From Arcicella sp034519515 (lineage in GTDB: Bacteria; Bacteroidota; Bacteroidia; Cytophagales; Spirosomataceae): 64,000 nucleotides of DNA. The notes beneath the pieces are model-generated. The model did not search any database. It worked only from the letters and a program-made list of their open reading frames with translations, and was not told the DNA's origin. The stretch spans positions 1-64,000 of the forward strand of contig JAXHOK010000048.1 in NCBI GenBank assembly GCA_034519515.1, given 5' to 3'. Positions 1-7,474 of this stretch are shown here, in pieces; the stretch's first letter is position 1, and the number at the start of each line of letters is the position of its first letter. The position numbers were made by a program, and so were the translations under genes.

Positions 1-222
1 GTCGCCTTTATGTCTTTTAAATAGGAGCATTCCTGTCTTTTGCGAATATTTCGATGATAAGATTCAATCGTGTTTGTTGTGTAAATCATTGTACGAATCG
101 GAGGGGAGTAATCAAAATAAGCGAGGACATATTTGCCATATTGTTAGTCTAAGTTTGAACCGCTTTAGGACGGTTCGAGCCAGCGTTGCGGTATAATTTT
201 ACCCATTTTTCTTCAAATATTT
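1..222 (-). pseudogene. IS256-family (mutator) transposase remnant
   Basis: Reading the minus strand from about 222 toward 1 gives first FEEKW and, after a frameshift near 145-200, a stretch containing YFDYSPPIRTMIYTTNTIES and RNIRK. This matches the C-terminal part of IS256-family transposases, where the IYTTNxIES block carries the last acidic residue of the DDE triad. The N-terminal two thirds is absent upstream and the C-terminus leaves the window at base 1. With a frameshift and no N-terminal domain it cannot be active. It lies about 90 bp from a MITE copy, which fits a decayed mobile-element region. The family call rests on recognising the motif; no alignment was run. Confidence 0.72.
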
Positions 223-314
223 ATAAATTTTCTTCTGCTGTTATTTTGCTAAGTTTGGAGCTTGATAGAGTAGCTCCTGTCAAAGTATTTAAGAACTCTC
301 TTAATGCTCTCTCA

Positions 315-478
315 GAAGTCGCGTTTTAAAATATCTTACGACAAATTCTGATTGTCTTATTTCAGACTATCGAAACCATATTTTACACAAGATACGCTGT
401 ATATTCCTTAAAAAAATATGGTTCCGCTACTCAAAAATACAATTAGACTTTATTCAGAATATATTTTAAAACGGCTTC
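315..478 (+). mobile_element. MITE family 1, copy A (diverged)
   Basis: A roughly 164-bp non-coding element bounded by GAAG...TTTTAAAATAT and its inverse ATATTTTAAAACGGCTTC. It is an imperfect long palindrome. It matches the copies at 23004, 43809 and 60430 almost throughout but has a mutated left end (GAAGTCGCG instead of GAAGCCG) and small internal changes. Unlike the other copies it has no direct 3-bp flanking duplication: the flanks are TCA and TGA, part of an inverted CTCTCA/TGAGAG. This is the oldest-looking copy. Confidence 0.8.
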
Positions 479-547
479 TGAGAGTTTGCCGTTTTTTCCC
501 TGCGTTTTGTTAAAGTTAAAAATTATACTTTAATTTGACACAGTTCA

Positions 548-1414
548 ATGAAAACTCTCAAACCGAAAATTTACAGTATGTTAAAAATCCTCCAACAACC
601 TTATCCACATTCGGATTCTGACAAACGGAAAATTCTTCTCTCATTGGGGACAGGTTTCTTCATTGGGTTATTTTTGATTTATTTTCAGCCGTTCGATATT
701 TATAAGTTTAACTCTCCTCATAAAATCTTGATTCTTTCGGGTTATGGCGTTATCACCGCCGCTACCATGCTTTTGTTGTATTTTGTTCCCCCTAAAACCT
801 TTCCAAATTATTTCAAAAGAACAAAACTGGACTGTTGGTCGAGAGATTTTATTTGTGATGTTGAACGTCACGCTAATGCTTTTTTAATGTGATTTATAGC
901 CATGTTGTATTCCTTTAGCGGCTAAAATTTTTTAGTCTTTTTCAGTATGGTTGGGTATACTTTTATTCTTGGTATTTTTTTCCCCAGCACTGGGATTGTA
1001 ATTAGTAACTATATTTATTATTTGAAACAATATAGTAAACCTCCTCAACCCAGTTTTGCAGGAAATCAAATAAAAGAATCAGATTTAGTTTTTACGGCAG
1101 AAAATGAGAAAGATACATTAACATTATCCACTCAAAATTTATTATATATTGAATCAAGCGATAACTATTCAACGATTGTTTTTCTGAAAGACCAACAAAT
1201 CGTTAAGGAATTAATCAGAAGTAGTTTAACCAGATTGGAAGGACAGATTCAAGCAAAAACCATCGTGAGGTGTCATCGTTCATTTATCGTCAATTTGGAT
1301 AAAGTGATGAAGGTCTCGGGGAATGCTCAGGGGTTTAAATTGCAATTGAGCGAAACCGATTTCATCGTTCCCGTGGCTCGCAAATATTCGGAGATTGTTT
1401 ATCAGTTTAGATAG
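548..1414 (+). pseudogene. Broken membrane-anchored LytTR transcriptional regulator
   Basis: The first 114 codons (548-892) encode an N-terminus with two clear membrane segments (around LSLGTGFFIGLFLIYF and ILSGYGVITAATMLLLYFV). The last 155 codons (947-1414) encode another membrane segment and a LytTR DNA-binding domain (YIESSDNYSTIVFL, RCHRSFIVNLDKV). Both parts are in the same frame but are separated by stops near 890 and 924. Between about 828 and 887 the family-like reading (WTVGREILFVMLNVTL) lies in another frame. This looks like one ancestral gene of roughly 290 codons with a four-helix membrane domain plus LytTR, now inactivated by frameshifts and stops. The C-terminal half could still be translated alone. 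Confidence 0.75.
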
Positions 1415-1491
1415 TGAGACTTTTTTCAACACGGAAGGCTTTGTTCAAAGAGGGGGGCAGTCCGAAATCTTACGTATTTTATTTACAAAAA

Positions 1492-1554
1492 AAGCAATCT
1501 GTTTGGACTAATGAAAGATTTTAAATTCACTTTCAATAGTCCAAAAGATTGCTT
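1492..1554. terminator. Bidirectional hairpin between convergent genes
   Basis: The arm AAGCAATCTGTTTGGACTA (from 1492) pairs imperfectly with TAGTCCAAAAGATTGCTT (to 1554); the stem is about 25 bp with a 12-base A+T loop. A-rich sequence precedes it and T-rich sequence follows. It lies between the 3' ends of the LytTR pseudogene and the minus-strand amidohydrolase, so it can serve both. Confidence 0.7.
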
Positions 1555-1577
1555 CATTTCATTCGCAATAACATGGG

Positions 1578-2879
1578 TTACTTCACATTATACTTCTCGG
1601 CATATTTCCGATAAAGTCTTTTTTGCTTATCGTCCAAATCCACTTTTCGTCCTTGAATGTAAGCGTGTTCAACTTTGGCGGTTCTCATATCCAACACATC
1701 ACCCGCTGAAACGATTAAAGTAGCGTGTTTGCCTACTTCCAAAGTTCCCACCATTTTATCAATACCCAAAATCTTGGCATTATTGGCAGTTATCAGTTTC
1801 AAGGCATCTTCTTTGTCCATCCCGTGACCCGCCACGGTTCCCGCCAAAAAAGGCAAATTACGAGTTCTCCAATCTAAACCAATGTACGCCAAACCTACCA
1901 AAACACCCTTTTGAGCTAATAATTGCGGTAATTTATAGGCGATATCCGTATCATCATCGGCACTGTTTGGCAAGCGATGGGTGGTGTTCACGATAACGGG
2001 AACATTATTTTCCTTCAAAAAATCTGCTGCCATCAACGATTCTTCCCCACTGATAATCACGATTTTTTTAACACCTTTTGACTTCGCAAACTGTACGGCT
2101 TCAATGATTTCCTTTCCGTAATCAGCATTAATATACAGATTTTTCGTGCCATCAAAAAGCCCTTTCATTGCTTCCATCTTCACATTAATAGTAGGATTTT
2201 TTACCTGTGCATACGCAATGGCATCATTAAAAACCTTATCAATATCTCTGATTTGCTCATCATGTTTGTCATTTTTCTTGGTAGATGCCGAAAGCGTTGC
2301 AAAATCAAAATCACGTTTGAAATAACTTACCCAATTGAGGTGAATGCCATCATCTTTTTTCAAAACGGCATCTTCCCAGTTCCAACCGTCCAATTGCATC
2401 ACTGAGGACATTCCCGCTACAATTTCGCCTTCGGGCGTGGCTTGTGTAATCAAAATTCCATTGGAACGAACCGTAGGAATTACCTCTGAGTCGGTATTGT
2501 AAGCAATCAAGGCTCGAACATGAGGGTTTATTCCTCCGATTTCTCTTTGATCATTAGTGGCTCTAACTGCATCAATTTCATTGAGACCCAGGCTATTCAT
2601 GGGCGAAATAAGCCCAGGATAAATGCTTTTCCCAGCCAAGTCAATTGTTTCGGTGGTTGCTTTGTCATAAGTCGTCCCAGCAGCACCAACAACGGTAATA
2701 ATTCCTTTATTAAAAACAATTACTCCGTTTGGAATTACCTGCCCATTAGCCGTATGAATGGTTGCACCCGTGAGAGCGATTGCTTTGATTTGGGGACTAC
2801 CTGCTGCTTGATTTTGGGCAAAAATTGTATTCGTAACTAACTGGAATACAAAGAGATATATGAATTTTATATTTTTCAT
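1578..2879 (-). CDS. Secreted amidohydrolase-like protein lacking the HxH metal site
   Basis: 433 residues with a signal peptide (cleavage after TIFAQ, residue ~22). The fold is that of imidazolonepropionase-type amidohydrolases: an N-terminal beta domain (ATIHTANGQVIPNG), the strand GKSIYPGLI at 84-91, and the C-terminal block ALKLITANNAKILGI...GTLEVGKHATLIV. At 91-99, where active members have DxHxH, this protein reads ISPMNSLGL, so the first two metal ligands are missing. It is probably a non-catalytic partner or has changed chemistry. It follows the 1009-residue amidohydrolase gene in the same direction after a 195-bp spacer, and the two were probably duplicated together. Substrate unknown. 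The fold is a firm call; activity is doubtful. Confidence 0.85.
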   Translation of the reverse strand: MKNIKFIYLFVFQLVTNTIFAQNQAAGSPQIKAIALTGATIHTANGQVIPNGVIVFNKGIITVVGAAGTTYDKATTETIDLAGKSIYPGLISPMNSLGLNEIDAVRATNDQREIGGINPHVRALIAYNTDSEVIPTVRSNGILITQATPEGEIVAGMSSVMQLDGWNWEDAVLKKDDGIHLNWVSYFKRDFDFATLSASTKKNDKHDEQIRDIDKVFNDAIAYAQVKNPTINVKMEAMKGLFDGTKNLYINADYGKEIIEAVQFAKSKGVKKIVIISGEESLMAADFLKENNVPVIVNTTHRLPNSADDDTDIAYKLPQLLAQKGVLVGLAYIGLDWRTRNLPFLAGTVAGHGMDKEDALKLITANNAKILGIDKMVGTLEVGKHATLIVSAGDVLDMRTAKVEHAYIQGRKVDLDDKQKRLYRKYAEKYNVK

Positions 2880-2896
2880 TTTTATGTATTTTGATT

Positions 2897-3064
2897 CGCC
2901 ACTGAGGCACTAAGGCACAAGTTTTGAATTATTGAGTTTTTGAATTGTTGTAAATTGTAGATAATCAATTGGTTATGAATCTAAATTGATTACTTTATTT
3001 AAAATCAATTCCTACGAAAAGAATTATACAAAAATAAAACTTGTGTCTTAGTGTCTTCGTGGCA
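2897..3064. repeat. Inverted repeat in the spacer between the amidohydrolase genes
   Basis: Bases 2897-2925 (CGCCACTGAGGCACTAAGGC...) and 3036-3064 are imperfect inverted copies of each other, about 29 bp with roughly five mismatches, 110 bp apart. This CACTAAGGCAC-type sequence could act as a transcript-end structure for the upstream gene. No ORF lies between the arms. Confidence 0.6.
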
Positions 3065-3074
3065 TGATTTAAAA

Positions 3075-6000
3075 TTAATCATTATGCTCGTGATTGGTTT
3101 CTTCCGAATAAATATCCCCTTCCGAATTACAAACCATTTGTCTTGGCTTTTTCATTTCTGGTTTTGCCGTTGGATTTCCTCCTGCTTTTGAAGCCAACAT
3201 TTTCTGAATCAAACGATTACGTTCTGCATTAATATTAGCACGAAGCATTTTATCTTTTTCCAATTCAAAATATGTTGCTCCGTCAATAATCACTCTTTCG
3301 GGTTTGGCATAAACTGAAAGAGGATTGTTGTTCCAAAGCACCACATCGGCATCTTTTCCTACTTTAATACTGCCCAAACGGGTATCCAAGTGCATCATTT
3401 TAGCAGGATTTAATGTTACCATTTTCCAGGCTTCTTCCTCCGTCATGCCACCGTACATCACGGTTTTGGCGGCTTCTTGGTTTAATCTTCGAGCCATTTC
3501 AGCATCGTCAGAATTGATGGAAGTATTCACTCCAACCTTGGTCATTAAGGCAGCATTGAACGGAATCGCCTCTTTTACTTCCATTTTATACGCCCACCAA
3601 TCCGAAAACGTGGAAGCGTTTGCTCCGTGTGCCTTCATTTTGTCCGCTACTTTGTAACCTTCCAAGATGTGGGTAAAAGTATTTACTTTAAAGCCCAATG
3701 AATCTGCCACTTTCATCAACATATTAATTTCTGATTGCACATACGAATGACAAGTGATAAAACGCTTTTTATTGAGGATTTCCACCAAAGCATCCAATTC
3801 TAAATCTCTTCTCACGGGCGTTCCAATCGTAGGATTTTTCATTGCTTTTTCATATTCTTTTGCTCTGATAAACGCATCCATCATAATCTGTTCCACACCC
3901 ATACGTGTCTGTGGGAAACGTACTCTGGCACGGTCGCCCCAGTTGGCTTGTTTTACGTTTTCGCCCAAAGCGAATTTAATAAAACCGTCCATATTGGGGA
4001 TTCTGAGGGCATCAGATGGTTCTCCCCATTTCAATTTTATCACCGCAGACTGCCCACCAATACAATTTGCCGAACCGTGTAATAATTGAGAAGAAGTTAC
4101 TCCCCCTGCTAACTGGCGGTAAATATTAACATCATCTGAATTAATAACATCCTCCATTCTCACCTCAGCCGTTACTGATTGTGAGCCTTCATTAACCGCA
4201 AATAGGGCAATGTGTGAATGTTCATCAAAAATACCGTTGGTCAAATGCTTACCCGTTCCATCAATCACTTTTGCCTCCGTGGAAGCCAGATTTTTACCGA
4301 CCTGTGCGATTTTTCCGTTCTGAATCAAAACGTCCATATTTTGAACAATACCCTGAGCTTCATTCGTCCAAACGGTGGCATTTTTCACTAATATGGTTTC
4401 GGCTTGGGGTTTTGTTTCACTTCCATAACCATTGAATGGATAAGTGATTTTTCCAATTTCTGCAATCACTTTCTTAGCTGTATCTGGTTTAGAGGGCGTT
4501 TCTTTCATCGTTTCCTTGAAAGTTGCCATCAACGCCAGAGGTTTTCCTGCAACATCAACGCCATCACCTTTGATATTCTTGCCATCATAATAAGCACTAA
4601 TTCGTGAATCGCCTTTATCTTTTTTAGCATCCAGTTTAAACAACATCGTGAGCATATCGCCCGTGCGGGTTACTTTGGGCGTAATTTTTACAGAATCCGT
4701 AACTACAATTTGATATTCGGGTTTGTCGGCTTTGCCAGTAATGTTCAGTTTGAGTTTTGAATTATCACCAATCGTTAAGTCGTAATTACCACGCAAATCT
4801 TTTACATTCATATCCGACAAAACATAACGTTTTCCTTTCACCCAGTTTTCGTAAATGACATTACCATCTTTGAAAATATTATCCGAAGTAATCAAGAAAT
4901 TCGCCAACATTCCTGCCTTTAAAGCACCCACCAGATTATCAACTTTCATCAACTGTGCGGGTATGGAAGTCAAAGCCGACAGAGCCGTTTTTTCAGATAA
5001 ACCCATTTCAATCGCTTTGCGGAGATTTACCATAAAATCACCTTTTGACTTCAAATTTGAAGTCGTTAAAGCGAAATTTATGCCTGCTTTTGACAGAATT
5101 CCCGCATTTGAAGAAGCCATTTCCCAATGTTTCATTTCTGCCAAAGAGACATTTTTTTCATCATTGGGGTCTTCAACGTCGGGCGTGATGGGATAGTTTA
5201 CGGGAATAATCAAATTTACACCCGTTGCTTTAATGTCTTCCAATCGCTGATATTCATCGCCACTTCCTTTGATGATATACTGAACGCCAAACTCTTTGGC
5301 AATTTTATTGGCACGCAATACCCCAAACTTATCACCCCCATCAAAGACCTGTGGAATTGCTTGACTATTGTTGAAAGCATCCAATGAAATATTAAATTCA
5401 GATTTACCATTAGTCTTTTTGTACCAATCAGCATCTATATACGTCTGACGTAACAAGGCAACTACCCCCATAGCTGAGTTTGGATAATCTTGCGTTGAAG
5501 TACCTTTACGGAAAGAATAGTTAGCCGAGACTTTATTTTTCAACATCGCCTCTTGGTCACGGCCGTCCATGAGAGCAATCAATGCAGACGTACCCCGCAC
5601 GATACCATCTTGTATGTGTGAGACCGTTGTCCCAAAACCGATTTTGCGTAATTCCTCTGCCGCCGTTCCATTGATAGAAAACTGGCTTCCTGCATCAGTT
5701 TCGGGGATTATGGCTTGATTCCAGTTATAAGCACCTTTCTTTTTGGATTCTGGCTGAGGTTCGCCCCTGAAACCAGCAACTCCTTGACGTACGGGTTCTG
5801 GAACGCCGTAGTTTGAGTAACTTTCCACAAATGAAGGATAGATTTTTTTACCTTTCAAATTCACTACGGTTGCTCCCAAAGGAATGGGTAATCCTTTTCC
5901 GACAGATTCAATGACCGCTCCTTTGATGATTAAAGTTGCCCCCTCAAGCATCGTATTGGCATCCTGAATAATGGTTGCATTCGTGAAAGCGTAAATACTA

Positions 6001-6104
6001 ATCCGCTCATCTTGCACACCATTGCGGGGGAAAGTTTGGGTTTGTGAAAAAATAGTGGGACTCAATAAGACAATACCGAGCAATGCAATAAAAAGTTTTT
6101 TCAT
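3075..6104 (-). CDS. Secreted double amidohydrolase (two fused domains, one active site)
   Basis: 1009 residues with a signal peptide ending near SPTIFSQ (residue ~20). Two amidohydrolase-like units are fused. Residues ~25-440 form the first, whose metal-site position reads IYPSFVESYSNYG and lacks HxH. After a linker domain (~440-570), residues ~580-975 form the second, with GIFDEHSHIALF (H629 and H631 in an HxH motif), ITCHSYVQSEI, a likely ligand in THILEG, and NTSINSDDAEMARR carrying the catalytic-type aspartate. Only the C-terminal unit should bind metal. The tail GDIYSEETNHEHND is His/Glu-rich. The protein is periplasmic or surface-exposed. Substrate (a cyclic amide or dipeptide) is unknown. 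It is divergent from the ECF sigma gene across a 310-bp region with a strong palindrome. Confidence 0.88.
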   Translation of the reverse strand: MKKLFIALLGIVLLSPTIFSQTQTFPRNGVQDERISIYAFTNATIIQDANTMLEGATLIIKGAVIESVGKGLPIPLGATVVNLKGKKIYPSFVESYSNYGVPEPVRQGVAGFRGEPQPESKKKGAYNWNQAIIPETDAGSQFSINGTAAEELRKIGFGTTVSHIQDGIVRGTSALIALMDGRDQEAMLKNKVSANYSFRKGTSTQDYPNSAMGVVALLRQTYIDADWYKKTNGKSEFNISLDAFNNSQAIPQVFDGGDKFGVLRANKIAKEFGVQYIIKGSGDEYQRLEDIKATGVNLIIPVNYPITPDVEDPNDEKNVSLAEMKHWEMASSNAGILSKAGINFALTTSNLKSKGDFMVNLRKAIEMGLSEKTALSALTSIPAQLMKVDNLVGALKAGMLANFLITSDNIFKDGNVIYENWVKGKRYVLSDMNVKDLRGNYDLTIGDNSKLKLNITGKADKPEYQIVVTDSVKITPKVTRTGDMLTMLFKLDAKKDKGDSRISAYYDGKNIKGDGVDVAGKPLALMATFKETMKETPSKPDTAKKVIAEIGKITYPFNGYGSETKPQAETILVKNATVWTNEAQGIVQNMDVLIQNGKIAQVGKNLASTEAKVIDGTGKHLTNGIFDEHSHIALFAVNEGSQSVTAEVRMEDVINSDDVNIYRQLAGGVTSSQLLHGSANCIGGQSAVIKLKWGEPSDALRIPNMDGFIKFALGENVKQANWGDRARVRFPQTRMGVEQIMMDAFIRAKEYEKAMKNPTIGTPVRRDLELDALVEILNKKRFITCHSYVQSEINMLMKVADSLGFKVNTFTHILEGYKVADKMKAHGANASTFSDWWAYKMEVKEAIPFNAALMTKVGVNTSINSDDAEMARRLNQEAAKTVMYGGMTEEEAWKMVTLNPAKMMHLDTRLGSIKVGKDADVVLWNNNPLSVYAKPERVIIDGATYFELEKDKMLRANINAERNRLIQKMLASKAGGNPTAKPEMKKPRQMVCNSEGDIYSEETNHEHND

Positions 6105-6289
6105 GGTTTACTGATTTTTGTTGGATGAATAATTTTCCTAAAATAGGTCTTTAATAGATAATATCCAATCTTGTATAATTGTTTTTAACCTTACGGAATA
6201 TCGGTTTGTATTTGTGAGAACAATTACTATTTATCTGTGTATTTAATTGGGATTTAATCAAGGAAAAAATTATTTTCTTTATGAGAACG

Positions 6290-6311
6290 TTTCCGTAAAC
6301 GTTTACGGAAA
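6290..6311. promoter_or_regulatory. Perfect 22-bp palindrome, LacI-type operator candidate
   Basis: The half-site TTTCCGTAAAC (6290-6300) is followed directly by its exact reverse complement. The central GTAAACGTTTAC with a CG axis resembles operators of LacI/GalR-family repressors. It sits in the 310-bp intergenic region (6105-6414) between the divergent double amidohydrolase and ECF sigma genes, 104 bp before the sigma start. No LacI-type gene is in the window. Nothing else was recognised in this gap. Confidence 0.55.
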
Positions 6312-6414
6312 TAAATTAAAAAAAAACCTTGAATAATACTATTTATTTAGATTACCTTTAAAGTAAAATATTACTAATCGTAGATAAAATAGTATCAAAA
6401 AACAATTTTTTAAG

Positions 6415-6996
6415 ATGACAACTAATCCAAAAACTATTGATGAAATACAAATGTGGAATGAATTTCGTGGTGGAAATCACAAGGCATTCACTCAAATTTA
6501 CCAGAATTATGTAAGTTTTTTGTATAATTATAGTTCCAGTTTCACGCCCGACCGTGAGCTTATCAAAGATTGTCTGCATGATCTTTTTGTTGAATTGTGG
6601 AAAAATCATAAGAATATTGGAGAAACTACTTCGGTTCGTTATTATTTGATGGCTTCTATTAAGCGTAAATTGGTGAGGCATTTGGAAACCAATCAACGTC
6701 ATGCTCAGCATCATGAAGCCTATTATTTAGAAAATCCAGATGTTGTAGGTTCACACGAACACCGCTTGGTGGCGTGTGAAGAAGAAAAAATGTTTTCAGA
6801 AACCTTGAATGAATCTTTTAGACACTTAACGAAAAGACAACGTGAAGCAGTTTCTCTAAAGTTTTTTCAAGATATGGATACGGATGAAATTTCTGCTAAA
6901 ATGAAAATTAACCCACAGTCTGTTTATAATTTAATTTTTGGAGCATTAAGAACGCTCAAAGTTCATATTTCTCCCGAAAAAATGGCATTTGCCTAA
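6415..6996 (+). CDS. ECF RNA polymerase sigma factor
   Basis: 193 residues. Sigma region 2 lies at ~20-90 (FRGGNHKAFTQIYQNYVSFLYNY, then LIKDCLHDLFVELWKN for core binding and -10 recognition). Region 4 lies at ~130-185 (LNESFRHLTKRQREAVSLKF...MDTDEISAKMKINPQSVYNL helix-turn-helix). This is the usual length and architecture of Bacteroidota ECF sigma factors that drive SusC/SusD-type uptake operons. It is followed by a short anti-sigma-like ORF and then susC-like and susD-like genes. A hairpin right after the stop suggests it is transcribed partly on its own. The start ATG at 6415 gives the expected N-terminus. Confidence 0.92.
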   Translation: MTTNPKTIDEIQMWNEFRGGNHKAFTQIYQNYVSFLYNYSSSFTPDRELIKDCLHDLFVELWKNHKNIGETTSVRYYLMASIKRKLVRHLETNQRHAQHHEAYYLENPDVVGSHEHRLVACEEEKMFSETLNESFRHLTKRQREAVSLKFFQDMDTDEISAKMKINPQSVYNLIFGALRTLKVHISPEKMAFA

Positions 6997-7013
6997 TTTG
7001 TACTACTCATTTC

Positions 7014-7048
7014 AAAAAAGCCTGGTTATAGATAATTAGGCTTTTTTT
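7014..7048 (+). terminator. Rho-independent terminator after the sigma gene
   Basis: AAAAAAGCCT (7014-7023) and AGGCTTTTTTT (7038-7048) form a stem of about 10 bp with a 14-base loop and end in a T run. It lies 17 bp past the sigma stop codon. Confidence 0.75.
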
Positions 7049-7174
7049 GTGGACGAAATCTATTTTATTGTTTATAACACCAAAAAATTACTTTTTTTCA
7101 GTAGAAAGGTCGTTGTTGAGACTTTTGTGATAAATACAAATAAAAATTAAAATGTTTATATAAAATACCAGATT

Positions 7175-7444
7175 GTGATAGGCTTAGATTTTCAAAAATA
7201 TGAATCCTACGGTTCAAAAGATTTCATGACTGATGAATATTTTACTCGATGGGTTCATAAACCTAACGATTCAATGCTATCTAATTTTTGGGAATCGCTG
7301 ATTAGAGTTTATCCTGAAAAAATGGAAGAAATTATTCATGCACGAAATAACATACTTCAATTTTCTCAAAAGTTCCAACCACTTTTATCGTCGGAAATTG
7401 ATACAATTTGGAATAGAATCAATATTACCATTACCACAAATTAA
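7175..7444 (+). CDS. Truncated FecR-type anti-sigma factor, N-terminal domain only
   Basis: 89 residues, starting at GTG 7175 (the frame is open from 7151, with no ATG before codon 19). The sequence FQKYESYGSKDFMTDEYFTRWVHKPNDSMLSNFWES...PEKMEEIIHARNNI matches the cytoplasmic N-terminal domain of Bacteroidota FecR-like anti-sigma factors, which binds the ECF sigma factor. In the family this domain is followed by a membrane helix and a periplasmic FecR domain (total ~320-350 residues). Here the ORF stops after ~89 residues and susC begins 30 bp later. It may be a free cytoplasmic anti-sigma or a deletion remnant. It has lost the membrane link, which agrees with the neighbouring SusC lacking an STN signalling domain. 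Confidence 0.62.
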   Translation: MIGLDFQKYESYGSKDFMTDEYFTRWVHKPNDSMLSNFWESLIRVYPEKMEEIIHARNNILQFSQKFQPLLSSEIDTIWNRINITITTN

Positions 7445-7474
7445 CAATTCAATTACAAAATAATCCAATTAAAT

